From positions 248,001-312,000 of the forward strand of contig WFMF01000066.1 of NCBI GenBank assembly GCA_011033025.1: a stretch of 64,000 bases of DNA, written 5' to 3'. The notes under the pieces were generated by a model. That model made no database searches and had not been told where the DNA came from. It saw nothing but the letters and a program-made list of their open reading frames with translations. Below are positions 48,701 through 59,515 of the stretch, piece after piece. Numbering within the stretch: the first letter of the stretch is position 1; each line of letters opens with the position of its first letter. A program made the translations under genes and the position numbers. The DNA comes from Beroe forskalii (lineage: Eukaryota > Ctenophora > Nuda > Beroida > Beroidae).

Positions 48701-51700
48701 GTTCCCGTGCGGGAACGAGGTGATTAAGCGGTGTGAGAAGTCGAGGAGCAAAGAGTTCAACCAGTGTCTGAAGATGGATTGCAACGAGGTGAGCGGGGGA
48801 CGAGACGAGCCTAATTGTGGGGGTGATAGAGAGGATGAGGAAGAGGAGGAAGAAGAGGAGGATAGGAATACCGACTGTGAGGATATGGGGGAGCATTGCC
48901 CTCACTGGAGTGCCGAGGGGATGTGCAAAAGGGGCGAGTGGAAGGAGTGGATGGCAGAGAATTGCGCTAAGACTTGTGGAACATGTCCTGAGGAAGAAGA
49001 TGAGGATGAGAAGAGGCCAGTGCCAGATAGATGCGAGGATTTGGGAGAGCATTGCATCTACTGGAAGGGCGAGGGGATGTGTACGGGAGGGGAGTGGAGG
49101 GAGTGGATGACTGAAAACTGCGCTAAAACTTGTGGGAAGTGTAACGAGAGACCTGATGACGACGACGAAGATGAAGAGGAAGAAGAAGAAGAGGAAGAAG
49201 AGGAGGAAGAAGAGGAGGAGGAGGAAGAATGCTCAGATAGAAAACCAAAACAATGCCCCAAATGGGCAAAGCAAGGAAAGTGCAAGTTCGCCACCAAGAA
49301 GAAGCAATGCAAGAAGAGCTGCGGAGCTTGCTGAGAAACTCTTTGATAGAACTTAAATTCATAAATTCTGCTGATCATTGGGACAATCCAGATTTATAAA
49401 TCGATCAAAAAGTCTAATATTTTTATTATATATAAAAATTTTATGTATATAATTTTGGATATGGGGTATATGAATTTATAAATTCAGCTCGTACGTTTCC
49501 GAAAGGAAAAAACATGATACTTTGTTAAAATTTAAGTATTCCGTCATCATTTGATATGATTACCTCTCAGTACGAAGTTTAACTCTTGTCTTCAAATCGA
49601 TCATTGTATGCAATAAAAAATCAGAAATCTTACTCACATATGTTGACGCCGAGGTTGATCTGTGTCTTGAAGAGTGGGTTGTGAATGAGCATGGGTAGGG
49701 GGTAGTGTGGGGAGGTTATCTTCTCATGCAGCAGGTGGGCCAGGTGGGTGCAGAACTCCTTCATCATGATCAGGTTGTGTTTGATCAGCAGGTCAATGGC
49801 GTGGTCGTTGTACTTGATCTCGTCCTTCGCTTCTATCACAGCTCTGGAGAGGGAAAGCAGTTGCTCAGTTGAGAGGCGGCTGATAAATTTAGTTAATCAA
49901 TGCACAAAGTCGTAAATTGAAGAGAAGTTTGAAGTGTTGAATTCAAGAACCAAGTGTTCCAGCTCAACAATCATCCTGCATAATAAATACTCACTTGGTA
50001 GCGTGTTTCTGTAGAACTTGCGGTCCGAACACGTTAGACTGAGCAAGGTATTTGAGTATGAGAAGCTGAGCGTCGCAGAGAATCTTCGTTTTCTCCGCCT
50101 CCTTCTCCATTACCTCGGGTCTGTGGCATTCCAAGATTCCTGAGGAGAATCATGGTGAGATGAATTAAACTGGGACTGGGGTGAAAATAATTCATTGCGA
50201 GTCATTGGGTTACTGGGGTCGTGCCCCATCAGCGATTGAGTTACAGGAGATTGTACTTCTGATTAGTAAATAGATTTCATAACTATTGATCAATCCTAAT
50301 TTCCACCTTTAGATAACAATTCACGAAACTGTTTACCTTCGACACTGCAGCCGATGAGTTTGATGCTGTCTGAAATGTTGTACTTGGTGGACTGTATGGT
50401 CTTCAGGACCTTGTCCAGGATGGGTTTCAGGTAGGAAGTGACAGGGAACTGTGGCACCAGAGTCTCTATCTTGGAGTAAAGAACGTCCAGAAGTCTGGAC
50501 AACTCGTCGTTCTGGTTGTAGGACACGGGGGCTTGGGGTGCTTGTTGTGTGGGTTGTTGGGTGGGTTGGGGAGCTTGCTGGGCCGTCTGGGGACCACCAC
50601 CTCCTCCTCCTCCTCCCAGGTTGAAGGGTTGCTGACTCTGCTGCTGCTGGCTTTGTTGCTGTTGTTGTTGTTGCTGTTTGTACAGCATCATTCGCTGCAA
50701 AGAACGAGGTTTTCAATTGCAAATTGTATATTGTGTAAATGATAACGTGGAAAAACGATTAACGAACGGCCAATTGTGCTAAAGATGTGAACTTCGCCGG
50801 GATTGAAAAACAATGTGCAAAAGATGTAAAATATATGTAAGTGACTTACTGAGGTAAAACATTCAAATAATATTCAACTCACGGATAGCTCGTCGATGGA
50901 CCTGTCTCCCCCTCCGAAACTGTTTCCTGGCTGTTGGAAGAAGGGTTGCATTCTGTTACCCATGACATTGGTCCTCATGTCAAACTGACTCATGTTCTCT
51001 GCTGTCAGGTCCAGGTCATGTCCCCCAGGAGTATCCAGAGATCCCCATTTGTCTGGCATGTTGCCAGTGCCAGGGTGGGGCGGGAACTGGGAGCTGATGG
51101 ACGGGATGGTCGGCAGAGCAGAGGGCATCGGCAGGGATGCTGAAACACGGGGGAATGTAAAGTGGGAAATATAGTGATAATGGAAATATCTAATCACAGT
51201 GAACTCTGAAAGCAGCCAAACGGATACTGGTCATGCTTGACTTTTTAAACCTCCACAATACTTCATCAGATAAGTATACAGTACAGTTCTTAGAAACCCT
51301 TGCATCACTCACGGGGAATGTTCTTGCCGTACTGCTGGTAGACTTTGAACTGTTGCTGAGTGCAGCCCCCAGCCTGTAATCTGAGTTGCTCAGGAAGTTG
51401 GTCCTGGATGGCAGCTACCATGGTGTTGGTGAATCTCTGCCCTTCTTTCCTGCACTCAAACCTCTTCCGATACTCCTTCTCCAGCAGCTTGTCTATCTCC
51501 TTGTAAGCCTGTCTCACTGCATCAGCCTGCAGCCGCATGCACGCCAGGTCCAGGTTCTCTGTAGCTACAAACTTAGCGGCTTCCTGGGCCTCCTGGACCA
51601 ACTGCATGTCCAGGGCCCCCAACCCGGGCATGTTCTTTGGGATGTTCATGTTGGGGATGAAGCTCTTCAGCAGGTTGTCTTTGATGGTGGAGCTCAGCTG

Positions 51701-54700
51701 GTCCCTGGCGTAGATGAGCACTGCAGCAGCTGCAATGTGCCGGACCATGAACTGCGCTGCCATCCGCATCTTGCTCTCCTCAGGGTCCAGCGCAAAGTCC
51801 TTCTTAATGATGTTCTCAGCGGTAGTGAGCGTCATGTTGATGCTCTTCTCAACGACTAAACGACCCAGTTTGGAGATAGCGCTCTCAATGGCAGTCTGCA
51901 CGCAGTGCGGTGAGTTCAGGTCGTTTCTGGAAGAGGGGCAGCTGGGTGTTGATCCGGATCTTGGTGTAGTCCATGTCCTGCATCTGAGGCACGAGGGACG
52001 GCATGGCGTGCTGTTGAGGGGGAGTGCCAGGTTGGAGGGGCGTGGGGTGAAGGACTGAGGGGCCAGGAGCGAGGAACCAGGTGTCTTGGGAGGCGTCAGA
52101 GATATCAGCTGAGGACGGACAGGAGTCAAGAAACAATCAACAAATGAGGTGATAAGTAACCATAGATTGGCTATAACTACCATTTATCTGCGAACCACGT
52201 AATCAGCAATCATGTTGTGCTAATGAATGAAGGTTCTCGATTTAATATCTCATGAATTCAAGTACGTATACGATAATTTCTAACTTAATTGAAACTTTTT
52301 CCCTCCGTTTTTTAATTGAAACTTATTTCTAAAAAGACTGTCACCTGTTCAACTTTGTATTTATCCTTCAGGTTTTCACACTGAAGGACGTTTTTGATAG
52401 TCACAGCTTCCATCTCAGTCTGCAGATCCTTCAACAGGAGCTCCATTTCGAATTTGAGCGCGAGCTGAAAATGAAATTTTAATTTGAGTAAGAATGAGAG
52501 AGCAGGAATCTAAAAGAATATTTGTTTCATTGGCTTAAAATATTTCATACTCTTAGTAGAATGTACGTAAACGCTAAACGGAGATATCATAAATCTCTAC
52601 AAAGTACACCAACTCCAACCCTACCTTCAAGTCGGGTATGTTGTGTATCTCGATGAGCAGCCCCAGGAGACCCATGGTCCAGGAGTTGGGCGGTGCGAAG
52701 ACCTTGCTGTGGGCCACGGACCGGAGGACGTTGCACACGAAGGGAATGGTGAAGAGCATGAACTCCTGCTCCTTCGGAGCCCCGGCTATCTGGCCCTTGT
52801 GCAGGGATTCCACCACCAGACTCTTCAGGTCAAGGTCCTGAAATGAGTGTGCGTCAAATTGTGAGGGAATGATGCTGTAAGAGGAAGTGATATGATAGAG
52901 GATATCATGGTGGAGGAAAGAGTCGAATACTTAGTAGGAAACAAAATAGACGCGGGACAGTAAATCTTATTAAATAACTAGCAGGCCCGTTGGGCCTGCA
53001 AATACACAGCTCACTCGGCGCTGCTACGCAGCACCTCGTTCGCAAATTTGAAACGCTGCAACTACAATTTATTGAATACTTTTTACCGCATCAAAAAACT
53101 CCAATCAAGTCAAATGTTACGGGGCAACGAAATTAAAACAGCATTGAACAGAAATGAATGCGCGCAGGACCAAATAATAAGTTCTCAAAAAGTTTATGAA
53201 GGAGCAGAAATACCATTATTCGTTGGTAACTTTTAGTAATGCTGGACCTTGCAAGTTTTGATCATTATTATTTGCTCTTGTATGACGAATTTTAATCTGA
53301 AAATTAAAACCGAATATCGTACTCATAGTGAACGTTGAATCAAAGCATTGATTCACGCCAAGAGCAGTATTTCAAAATCGCAATGTGCTATGCCAAAATT
53401 CGATTCAATTTGATTTTGATTTTGTTCAATCTTAAATTGTTATAAATTCACATTTTCCGTTACCATCAACTCGGCATTGATTTAAATCGACCGACGTCTG
53501 TCACAGATTTCTGAAGAGATGCTATCGGAAATAGCCTCCACGATGCCAGCCCACACCCTTTTTCTATTTCCAGATCTTTAATTTCAAATGAAAAACGGTA
53601 AACACGTCGTTCTTTCAAACGCTAAACCGCAGCAATATACAACGTATCAGAAAGCACTCGCATAGAACTGATCATAATCTGCACGTGCACAAAACCTGTA
53701 TCCATAGCAACGGCGCGACTAAGCCCAGCTTAGCCTTCGTTTCTCTTGATATTTTCTTGGCAAGCTCAAATTTAAACTGTGCGCCCGCACAAACAGACAA
53801 AATTCACGTGCAGCTATTCTTGGCCTAAGGAAAAGAGACCCTAAAACTGAACACCTCAAATCACTTCATTGGCTTAAGGTGCCTGAGAGAATTGAATTCA
53901 AAATTCTTTTAACTGTGTTCAAAATCATCAATGGAATTGCACCCAATTATCTTGTTCACCTCATCAACTACAACAATATCAGTGGAAGTAGAACTCCTTC
54001 TCTAAGATCATACATACCAAAAACTCGAATGGGTTCTAGATCTTTCTTTTGCTATGCCCCTAAGTTATGGAATAGTTTACCCCTTGAAGTAAAATCTTGC
54101 TGCTCAATAACTGAATTTAAAACTAAGCTAAAAACATTCCTTTTCAATAGGTCATTTAAATTGTAACTAACTGTTTACTGGATGTAACTTCTGATTCTTG
54201 AGCCACACTGTCACACATTAAATTATGGGTTCTGTTTTTAGCACACAATAGTCTTAATTTATTCTTACGATTTGTTTCTGTGACAGTTTTTAAAGTATTC
54301 CACACAGTTGTGCATAGGTACAGAGTATTAATTTATTGTGTAACCTCGTTACTGTGTTTAAGCTACCATATTTTATTATTTTATTATTATTATCTCCAAA
54401 TTATATATAAGATTGAAGCGTTTGGGAATTTGGCAGAATTGGGTGCTAAACTGAGGACGTCGTGATACTTACAATTTGTAGGATGGGTTTGTTCCTCCCC
54501 AGCGTGTAAAGGCCTAAGAAGGATCCCAGGTTTTTGAGGTAGGTTTTCTCACTGGTGTTACTCGCGTTCATAGAGGGTGATTTCAATAGATTCTGAAAAA
54601 GTGAGTGTTAAACTTGCAGAAGTTGAAGTTCTTGAACGACGAACATAGATACCCGATGATTATATTGGATTCAAAATTAGATAACAGGTTCTAGAACAAC

Positions 54701-57615
54701 AGTAAGGCACCAATAATTCAAGTATTGAATTGGAGATAATGGTAGCGATGAATTGACAGCTATGTGTCTGAGCCAAGTTGACAGGCAGTACCTTGATGTT
54801 AGCGTATGTCTCAGTGAGCACTTGGCTAGCGTACTCCTTGGTATTGAGTGTCTCCACAAACTGGAGGTAGAGCTGGTGGAAGTTGGGTTCTATGCAGACC
54901 CGCTCTGTGACCAGATACTGGGCAGCCCACGGGTAGAACTGCTGCTCAACGATCTCCAGCCACTCCTCCGCCTGGGAGAGTGATAAGGGTTATAAGGATG
55001 GAATGAGAATGAGGGGGATAAGAGTTCGAGGGAGGTAATGAGAATGGGGGAGATAAGAGTTCGAGGGAGGTAATGAGAATGGGGGAGATAAGAGTTCGAG
55101 GGAGGTAATGAGAATGAGGGAGATAAGAGTTCGAGGGAGGTAATGAGAATGGGGGAGATAAGAGTTCGAGGGAGGTAATGAGAATGAGGGAGATAAGAGT
55201 TCGAGGGAGGTAATGAGAATGGGGGAGATAAGAGTTCGAGGGAGGTAATGAGAATGAGGGAGATAAGAGTTAGAGGGAGGTAATGAGAATGGGGAGATAA
55301 GAGTTAGAGGGAGGTAATGAGAATGAGGGAGATAAGAGTTAGAGGGAGGTAATGAGAATGGGGGAGATAAGAGTTAGATGAGTGAAGTGGACAGAAGAAT
55401 GGGAGAAAGAGACAAGAGTTAGAGTGAGTGAATGAGAATGTGAATGGGAGAGGTAAGTGGGAGTAAGAGGGAAGTGGACAGGAGAATTGGAGAGATAAGA
55501 GTTAGAAGGAGGGAATGAAAATAGGGGAGATAACAGTTAGAAGGATGGAAATGGACAGAAGAATTGGGGAAACACGAGTTAGATGAGGGAAGTGGACAGG
55601 CGATTGGGGGGACGAGTTTAGGGATTAGTTCAGCCTGCCTTCTGGTTTATGTTGTCTTGGGAGATGTTATTGAAGATGAAGAGTATCTTATCCTGGACAC
55701 CCTCCGGAGGCGGCTGGTGCTTCACTTTCTGCTGGTCACCACCCTGAGGTTCAGCAGCGTTAGAGAGGAAAATAGTGTACTTAACCTCAGTAGGGCCGGG
55801 TTCAATCATATTGAGATTTGAATTTTGAATCAAAAAGTACGGATTTTGATGCTCACAAAATTGTCATGATTAAATCAACAACAGCAGCTACATAAACTGC
55901 AACAAGATGAAGCTTTAACCTTTTTATCGTCGACCGCTTGCTGGGGCTGTTGCGGTTGTAGTTCTGTCTGAGGCCAGCCCCCCTGGGGCGTGACGGTCCT
56001 TGTGGGGGTGGATCTGCCTTGCTGAGGGGGCATAGCCACCTGCTGACCACCCACATTCTGATGAGACAACACACTGGGGGACGAGGACGGGGGAACGGGG
56101 AAGTTGCTGTTGCCTAGTGACGAACCTATGTTGCCTAGGGAGGAGCCAATGTTGCCTTTGGCAGCGGGGTTGTTGAGGATGCTCTGAAGGTTGAATGAGG
56201 TCATCTGAGAAGGGTTGGCAGGCGAGGAGGAGGGAGGGTTCGAGTTGAACAGACTCCCGGAGGTGTTCTGTCCGAACATCGTCTGATTGTTCTGGGTGTA
56301 GTTGCCTTGGTTGCCGAACATGGACGGGAATGGGGATTGCTGCTGCATGTTTTGCAGGGCATTGTTCCCGGCCCCTCCAGCTCCAGCAGAGAATGCAGCT
56401 TGCTGGGATTGTTGCTGTTGCTGTTGTTGTTGCTGCTGCTGGGCAGCAGAGAACTTGGCTGAGGGAGGTTCCTGAGACTCCTCCCCGTGCTCAATGTACT
56501 CGAGCAACCGGGGTGGGAAGTCCTTGTAGTTAGGGTTCTTCTCCTTGAGGAACCTGCAGTACTGGGGGTAGTCTTTGAGCTTGTGTTTGAACTCGTCGAT
56601 GGCGTTGATACCGAACATGAACATCTTGCTAGACGGAGGGAACTGGAGAGAGTCCAAGATGATCCTCAGCGCATATCCAAGAGGCACAAAGGTTACGAGG
56701 CCCCGCTCTATGATACCTCCAAAGAGTTTGCCGGTGATGTAGAGTTCCTGTTCAGGATACTGGTTGAAGAACTTGTACTCTTCGAAGAGAGCATGGAGCA
56801 TGCAACTGAAGACATCTGTTTCTCGCTTGTCGGAGGAACTTTGGAACCGCTTCAGCATGTCAAGAGCGTTATTGATGGGGATGGATTTGGTTATGATAAT
56901 CTGTTGGAAGTAAGAGTTCGCCTCGTCCTCAATGTCTTTAGGGAACTGGTTCTGATTCATGCTGGAGGAGGCTTGGTCGAAGTTAGCCATGAAGTTTGGA
57001 TTTGATGAGCTCTGCATGCCGTGTTGTCCTAGTCCCTGACTGCCCTGCCCACCTAGACCCTGCTGACCAAGACTCTGCTGGCCAAGTCCTTGCTGGCCGA
57101 GGCCTTGCTTCCCGAGACCTTGCTGGTTCAATCCCTGGGATTCCATGACTTGTTGTCCTAGGACCTGTTGCCCGATACTCTGCTGTCCTAGTCCCTGCTG
57201 ACCCAGACCTTGCTGTCCCATGCTCTGCTGTCCCAGACCTCCGAAACCACTCTGAGGAAGGTTACTCTGTCCTAAGCCCACCAAGTGAGAAGAGAGACTG
57301 TTCTGCCCGAAGTTGCCTAGCGATGTTCCTCCTCCAAATCCTCCTCCACCCCCGCCAGCTGACTGCCCCAAGTTCACTTTGTTGTGTTGGAAGAGTGTCT
57401 GAGAGGACTGTCCTGCACCTCCCCCTGCTGCTCCTCCCAAGGAAGACTGAGGGGAGCTGCTCCCCCCATTCCCTCCCAGACTCAGGTGGGACTGCAGGTT
57501 GCTCTGCAGGCCTGACTGCGAGAGCAGGGAGGCCCCAGACACCGAACTAGGCTGCATCCCCAGTGCCCCAGCCCCAGACATGCCACTCTGCTGAGCTAGA
57601 GAACTGGGACCTATG
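42799..57615 (-). CDS. CNOT1: CNOT1, scaffold of the CCR4-NOT deadenylase; 21 exons, N-terminal exons not in view
   Basis: Scaffold that binds CAF1/CCR4, CNOT2/3, CNOT9 and mRNA-binding repressors. Exons on the minus strand: 55920-57615, 55639-55743, 54792-54971, 54473-54592, 52625-52837, 52345-52464, 51313-52108, 50883-51139, 50337-50694, 49995-50139, 49638-49843, 46661-46785, 46111-46311, 45231-45512, 44938-45045, 44455-44745, 43934-44150, 43622-43786, 43310-43472, 43019-43153, 42799-42874. Domains: Gln/Gly-rich linker, TTP-binding HEAT region ([25 protein letters not shown]), CAF1-binding MIF4G ([21 protein letters not shown]), CNOT9-binding DUF3819 ([16 protein letters not shown]), and the C-terminal NOT1 domain ([42 protein letters not shown]). 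The protein start, about 800 residues in human, is absent. Oddities: a GC-AG intron at 54972-55638, no AG acceptor before 45045, two opposing frame breaks in exon 51313-52108, and 10 extra residues after ITRILL. The last exon is inferred; reading through from 43019 gives a stop at 42925. Confidence 0.93.
43786..43952 (-). repeat. 20-bp direct repeat across a CNOT1 intron
   Basis: The 20-mer CCTGTTTCCAGTTTGGGCAT (plus strand) occurs at 43933-43952, in the exon end, and at 43786-43805, mostly the intron end. On the sense strand both copies read MPKLETG. Splicing at CAG|GTTGAG and AACAG|GCAGTC keeps one copy. Confidence 0.9.
45042..45238 (-). repeat. 12-bp direct repeat across a CNOT1 intron lacking an AG
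   Basis: ACACGTGACAGA (plus strand) occurs at 45227-45238 and 45042-45053, 185 bp apart. The conserved protein continues without gain or loss if exactly one repeat length is kept, but the intron then starts GT and ends AC. Confidence 0.8.
46760..46964. repeat. Duplication of a CNOT1 acceptor region, 37 bp identical
   Basis: 46760-46796, which spans the acceptor and the first bases of exon 46661-46785, is repeated exactly at 46928-46964 within the upstream intron. A third, partial unit (GAGAAAGATGGTTTACTGGG) is at about 46892. Each full unit carries its own CCCAG|GTAAC. Confidence 0.85.
47697..49334 (+). CDS. Secreted zinc metallopeptidase with three C-terminal ShK domains, nested in CNOT1
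   Basis: Two exons, 47697-48246 and 48362-49334, GT-AG and in phase. The Met at 47697 opens a signal peptide ([19 protein letters not shown]); an acceptor-like CCCCGCAG just before it suggests a 5' UTR exon. The catalytic core has the zincin motif HEFSH at about 48424-48438, then a downstream [14 protein letters not shown] block whose glutamate could be the third zinc ligand. The C-terminus holds three six-cysteine ShK modules (about 48874-48990, 49030-49143, 49231-49332), separated by Asp/Glu-rich linkers. A one-base break at about 48691-48697 puts the peptidase and ShK parts in different frames; I note it without joining them. ShK modules occur in toxins and in ordinary secreted proteins, and the architecture here fits an extracellular protease. 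Whether it is venom-related is unknown. Confidence 0.8.
49612..49617 (+). terminator. Candidate polyadenylation signal of the ShK metallopeptidase
   Basis: AATAAA about 280 bp after the stop codon and only 21 bp before the edge of the opposite-strand CNOT1 exon 49638-49843, so the 3' end may overlap that exon's antisense. Confidence 0.45.
52978..53810 (-). mobile_element. Helitron-like non-autonomous element, copy B
   Basis: Reverse-oriented partner of 7976-8652. On the minus strand its 3' end is the perfect hairpin GCAGGCCCAACGGGCCTGC (52981-52999) overlapping CTAG at 52978-52981, followed by T. It has about 150 bp near the hairpin (including GGCGCTGCTACGCAGCACC) that copy A lacks. Lies in the CNOT1 intron 52838-54472. 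Confidence 0.65.
53811..54163 (+). mobile_element. 3' fragment of a CR1/Jockey-type LINE (reverse transcriptase tail)
   Basis: An open frame running into TAA at 54163 encodes the typical C-terminal end of non-LTR reverse transcriptases: [51 protein letters not shown] and [10 protein letters not shown]. The catalytic domain is missing. The frame starts exactly where the Helitron-like copy ends, so one element truncated or inserted into the other. Antisense to CNOT1. Confidence 0.8.
55000..55380. repeat. Minisatellite of about 35 bp, GAGGGAGGTAATGAGAATGG
   Basis: About ten units alternating GGGGGAGATAAGAGTTC and GAGGGAGATAAGAGTTA variants; diverged units continue to about 55620. On the CNOT1 sense strand it is a long pyrimidine-rich tract in the intron 54972-55638, the one with a GC donor. 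Confidence 0.9.
57030..57240 (-). repeat. Coding 15-bp repeat (GLGQQ) in CNOT1
   Basis: About thirteen tandem five-residue units ([25 protein letters not shown] and variants) in the linker before the TTP-binding region. A poly-Gln run of about eleven residues lies further on, at about 56408-56445, and another in exon 50337-50694. Confidence 0.85.
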
Positions 57616-59214
57616 CTTGAAATAAAGCAGGATAGGTTAGCAATTAGCCATGACTATGTTACTATAGAGCTGCAAAGAGCTACTTAGCTGTACCGGGACA
57701 GTTTCCCGGGAAATATAATCATTAACATTTAAACATTAATAAAAGGGGGTCTGATAAAGGGGCTCTTTTGTGGCTATGGTTAATAACCTTATCGCGTATA
57801 GCATGTATTGCAAAGATTAATCAAGCCATCCACATTAGAGATATTCATTGCGTATTACTGAATAATTAATAAATGCAGCTTATACCTTCGAGTAAATGAT
57901 AGTGACCGAATTCATAAAGCAGTTGAGAGTTTTATTCCACGCCGAGCTAAGCTGGGAGTCATATTCTGTGCTACTATGGTGTCATAGGAATCAGTTACAC
58001 TTTAACAGGAAAACATAGAATACGTAATACGACAGACAGGAGTAGACATTAAAGAACTTAATGTGTTTCATCAACGTGACATGAGAGGGAGTATTATGCC
58101 TTTTCTGGGTCGTATTATTTTTCAAACACTACATTTGTGGTGGTTTGTGAGAGTCAGGGAATTACGAAATTTCTCTGGAAACGACGTTATATTCTCCAGA
58201 AACCAGGAAATTACGGTTTCGACAGGTCTGGCTGCAGTAGGCGGGCTTTAGAGCTTACTGACTTTATGGCTAAACGTCTCTCACAAATTGTTATAGATGA
58301 ATGGGACTGCGATCAATATCATGGTTTAAAATGGCGACTGCCAACTTGCCTATAACGTCGAGGAAAAAAGTGTGTTCTTTATCGGATGATAATCACAATT
58401 GAGACCTTAATAGCTAAATATTCCGAACAAATATGTCTTTAACTCAAAGATGGATTCAAAGATGTTTAATAATTACTATCGCAGTATTGCTCAAGGAGGG
58501 AAAAGAAACACGAGACGAATAATAGAGACTACGAAGTAAAGAAGTGTGGGAAACGAGTTAATAACGCAAGTCACAAATGGAGCTAAGCAACCAATAAACC
58601 AGCGAGATAAATCGAATGCCTGCGCAGAGGAAGTGTTGCTCGACACCGGGAATAAAGAGCTCGGAGTTATGAGGGATAATAATGAGAGGAACAAAGTGTG
58701 TCGAGAGGGAGCTGCGTGCGAGAGGGGGAGGATGGGGGTTGTCCATATGAGGTTTAATGAGAGTGGACTTGTCAGATTCATGATCCATCTAACAGAGTGA
58801 GAGTGAGAGAGGGGGATTTTACAGGAAATGAATATACTCGTGGAGAATATTATATGCCTCTTTTATTAAACGGTATGTCTCGATTATATTGTGTCTCGAT
58901 TGTTAGACGACTGTGCAGGTATGTGGTTAGAACTTGTCAGTGACACACACGCAATTCTGCGGGATATATTTCGCGATTAGATCGTTTGCAAAAACGCAAA
59001 AAAATACAAAATTGTCTTCAAACTAACTAAAATTACCATGATGTAGTTAACACAGATGGACAATCGCATAACTAAATAATCAAAACTTCAAAAGATTAAA
59101 TTCAATAAACGAGATCATGTCTACAATTGATAGAAATATGACTCAATATAGAGAAAGATTCAGTGCAACAATACATGACAATGCCGCAATATCTCTCAGA
59201 AACTTGTTAATTCA

Positions 59215-59432
59215 GGGACAGTGACCAGTGTTGTCGCAACATAACCTGTTGTCTGAACACAATGTCTCGATACAAGGGAAGTGTCTCGATTCAGAGACAC
59301 CGGTACCGAAAGGAGGCAAGACAGAGAAGTGCCTCAATTCAGAAAACGGTCTTAAAAGGGGGCAAGACAGAGATGAGAGAAATGTCTCAATTGAGAAAAC
59401 GGTCCCAAAAGGAGACAAGACAGGGCCTTTGA
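59215..59432. repeat. Three imperfect units of about 58 bp
   Basis: Units share GTCTCRATT, AGAAAACGGT, AAAGGNGGCAAGACAG. Confidence 0.65.
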
Positions 59433-59460
59433 GCGAGTAGTTACACACCCATTACACACA

Positions 59461-59477
59461 CTCACACACACACACAC

Positions 59478-59511
<34 letters not shown>

Positions 59512-59515
59512 AGGA
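59461..59515. repeat. CA dinucleotide microsatellite
   Basis: Nearly pure (CA)n with occasional CT. Confidence 0.9.

Noticed and set aside
49058-49378. Minus-strand poly-Ser frame
   Set aside because: Antisense shadow of the Glu-rich linker of the ShK gene.
51386-51859. 157-codon plus-strand frame
   Set aside because: Antisense shadow of the CNOT1 CNOT9-binding exon.
56487-57005. 172-codon plus-strand frame
   Set aside because: Antisense shadow of the conserved CNOT1 TTP-binding exon.
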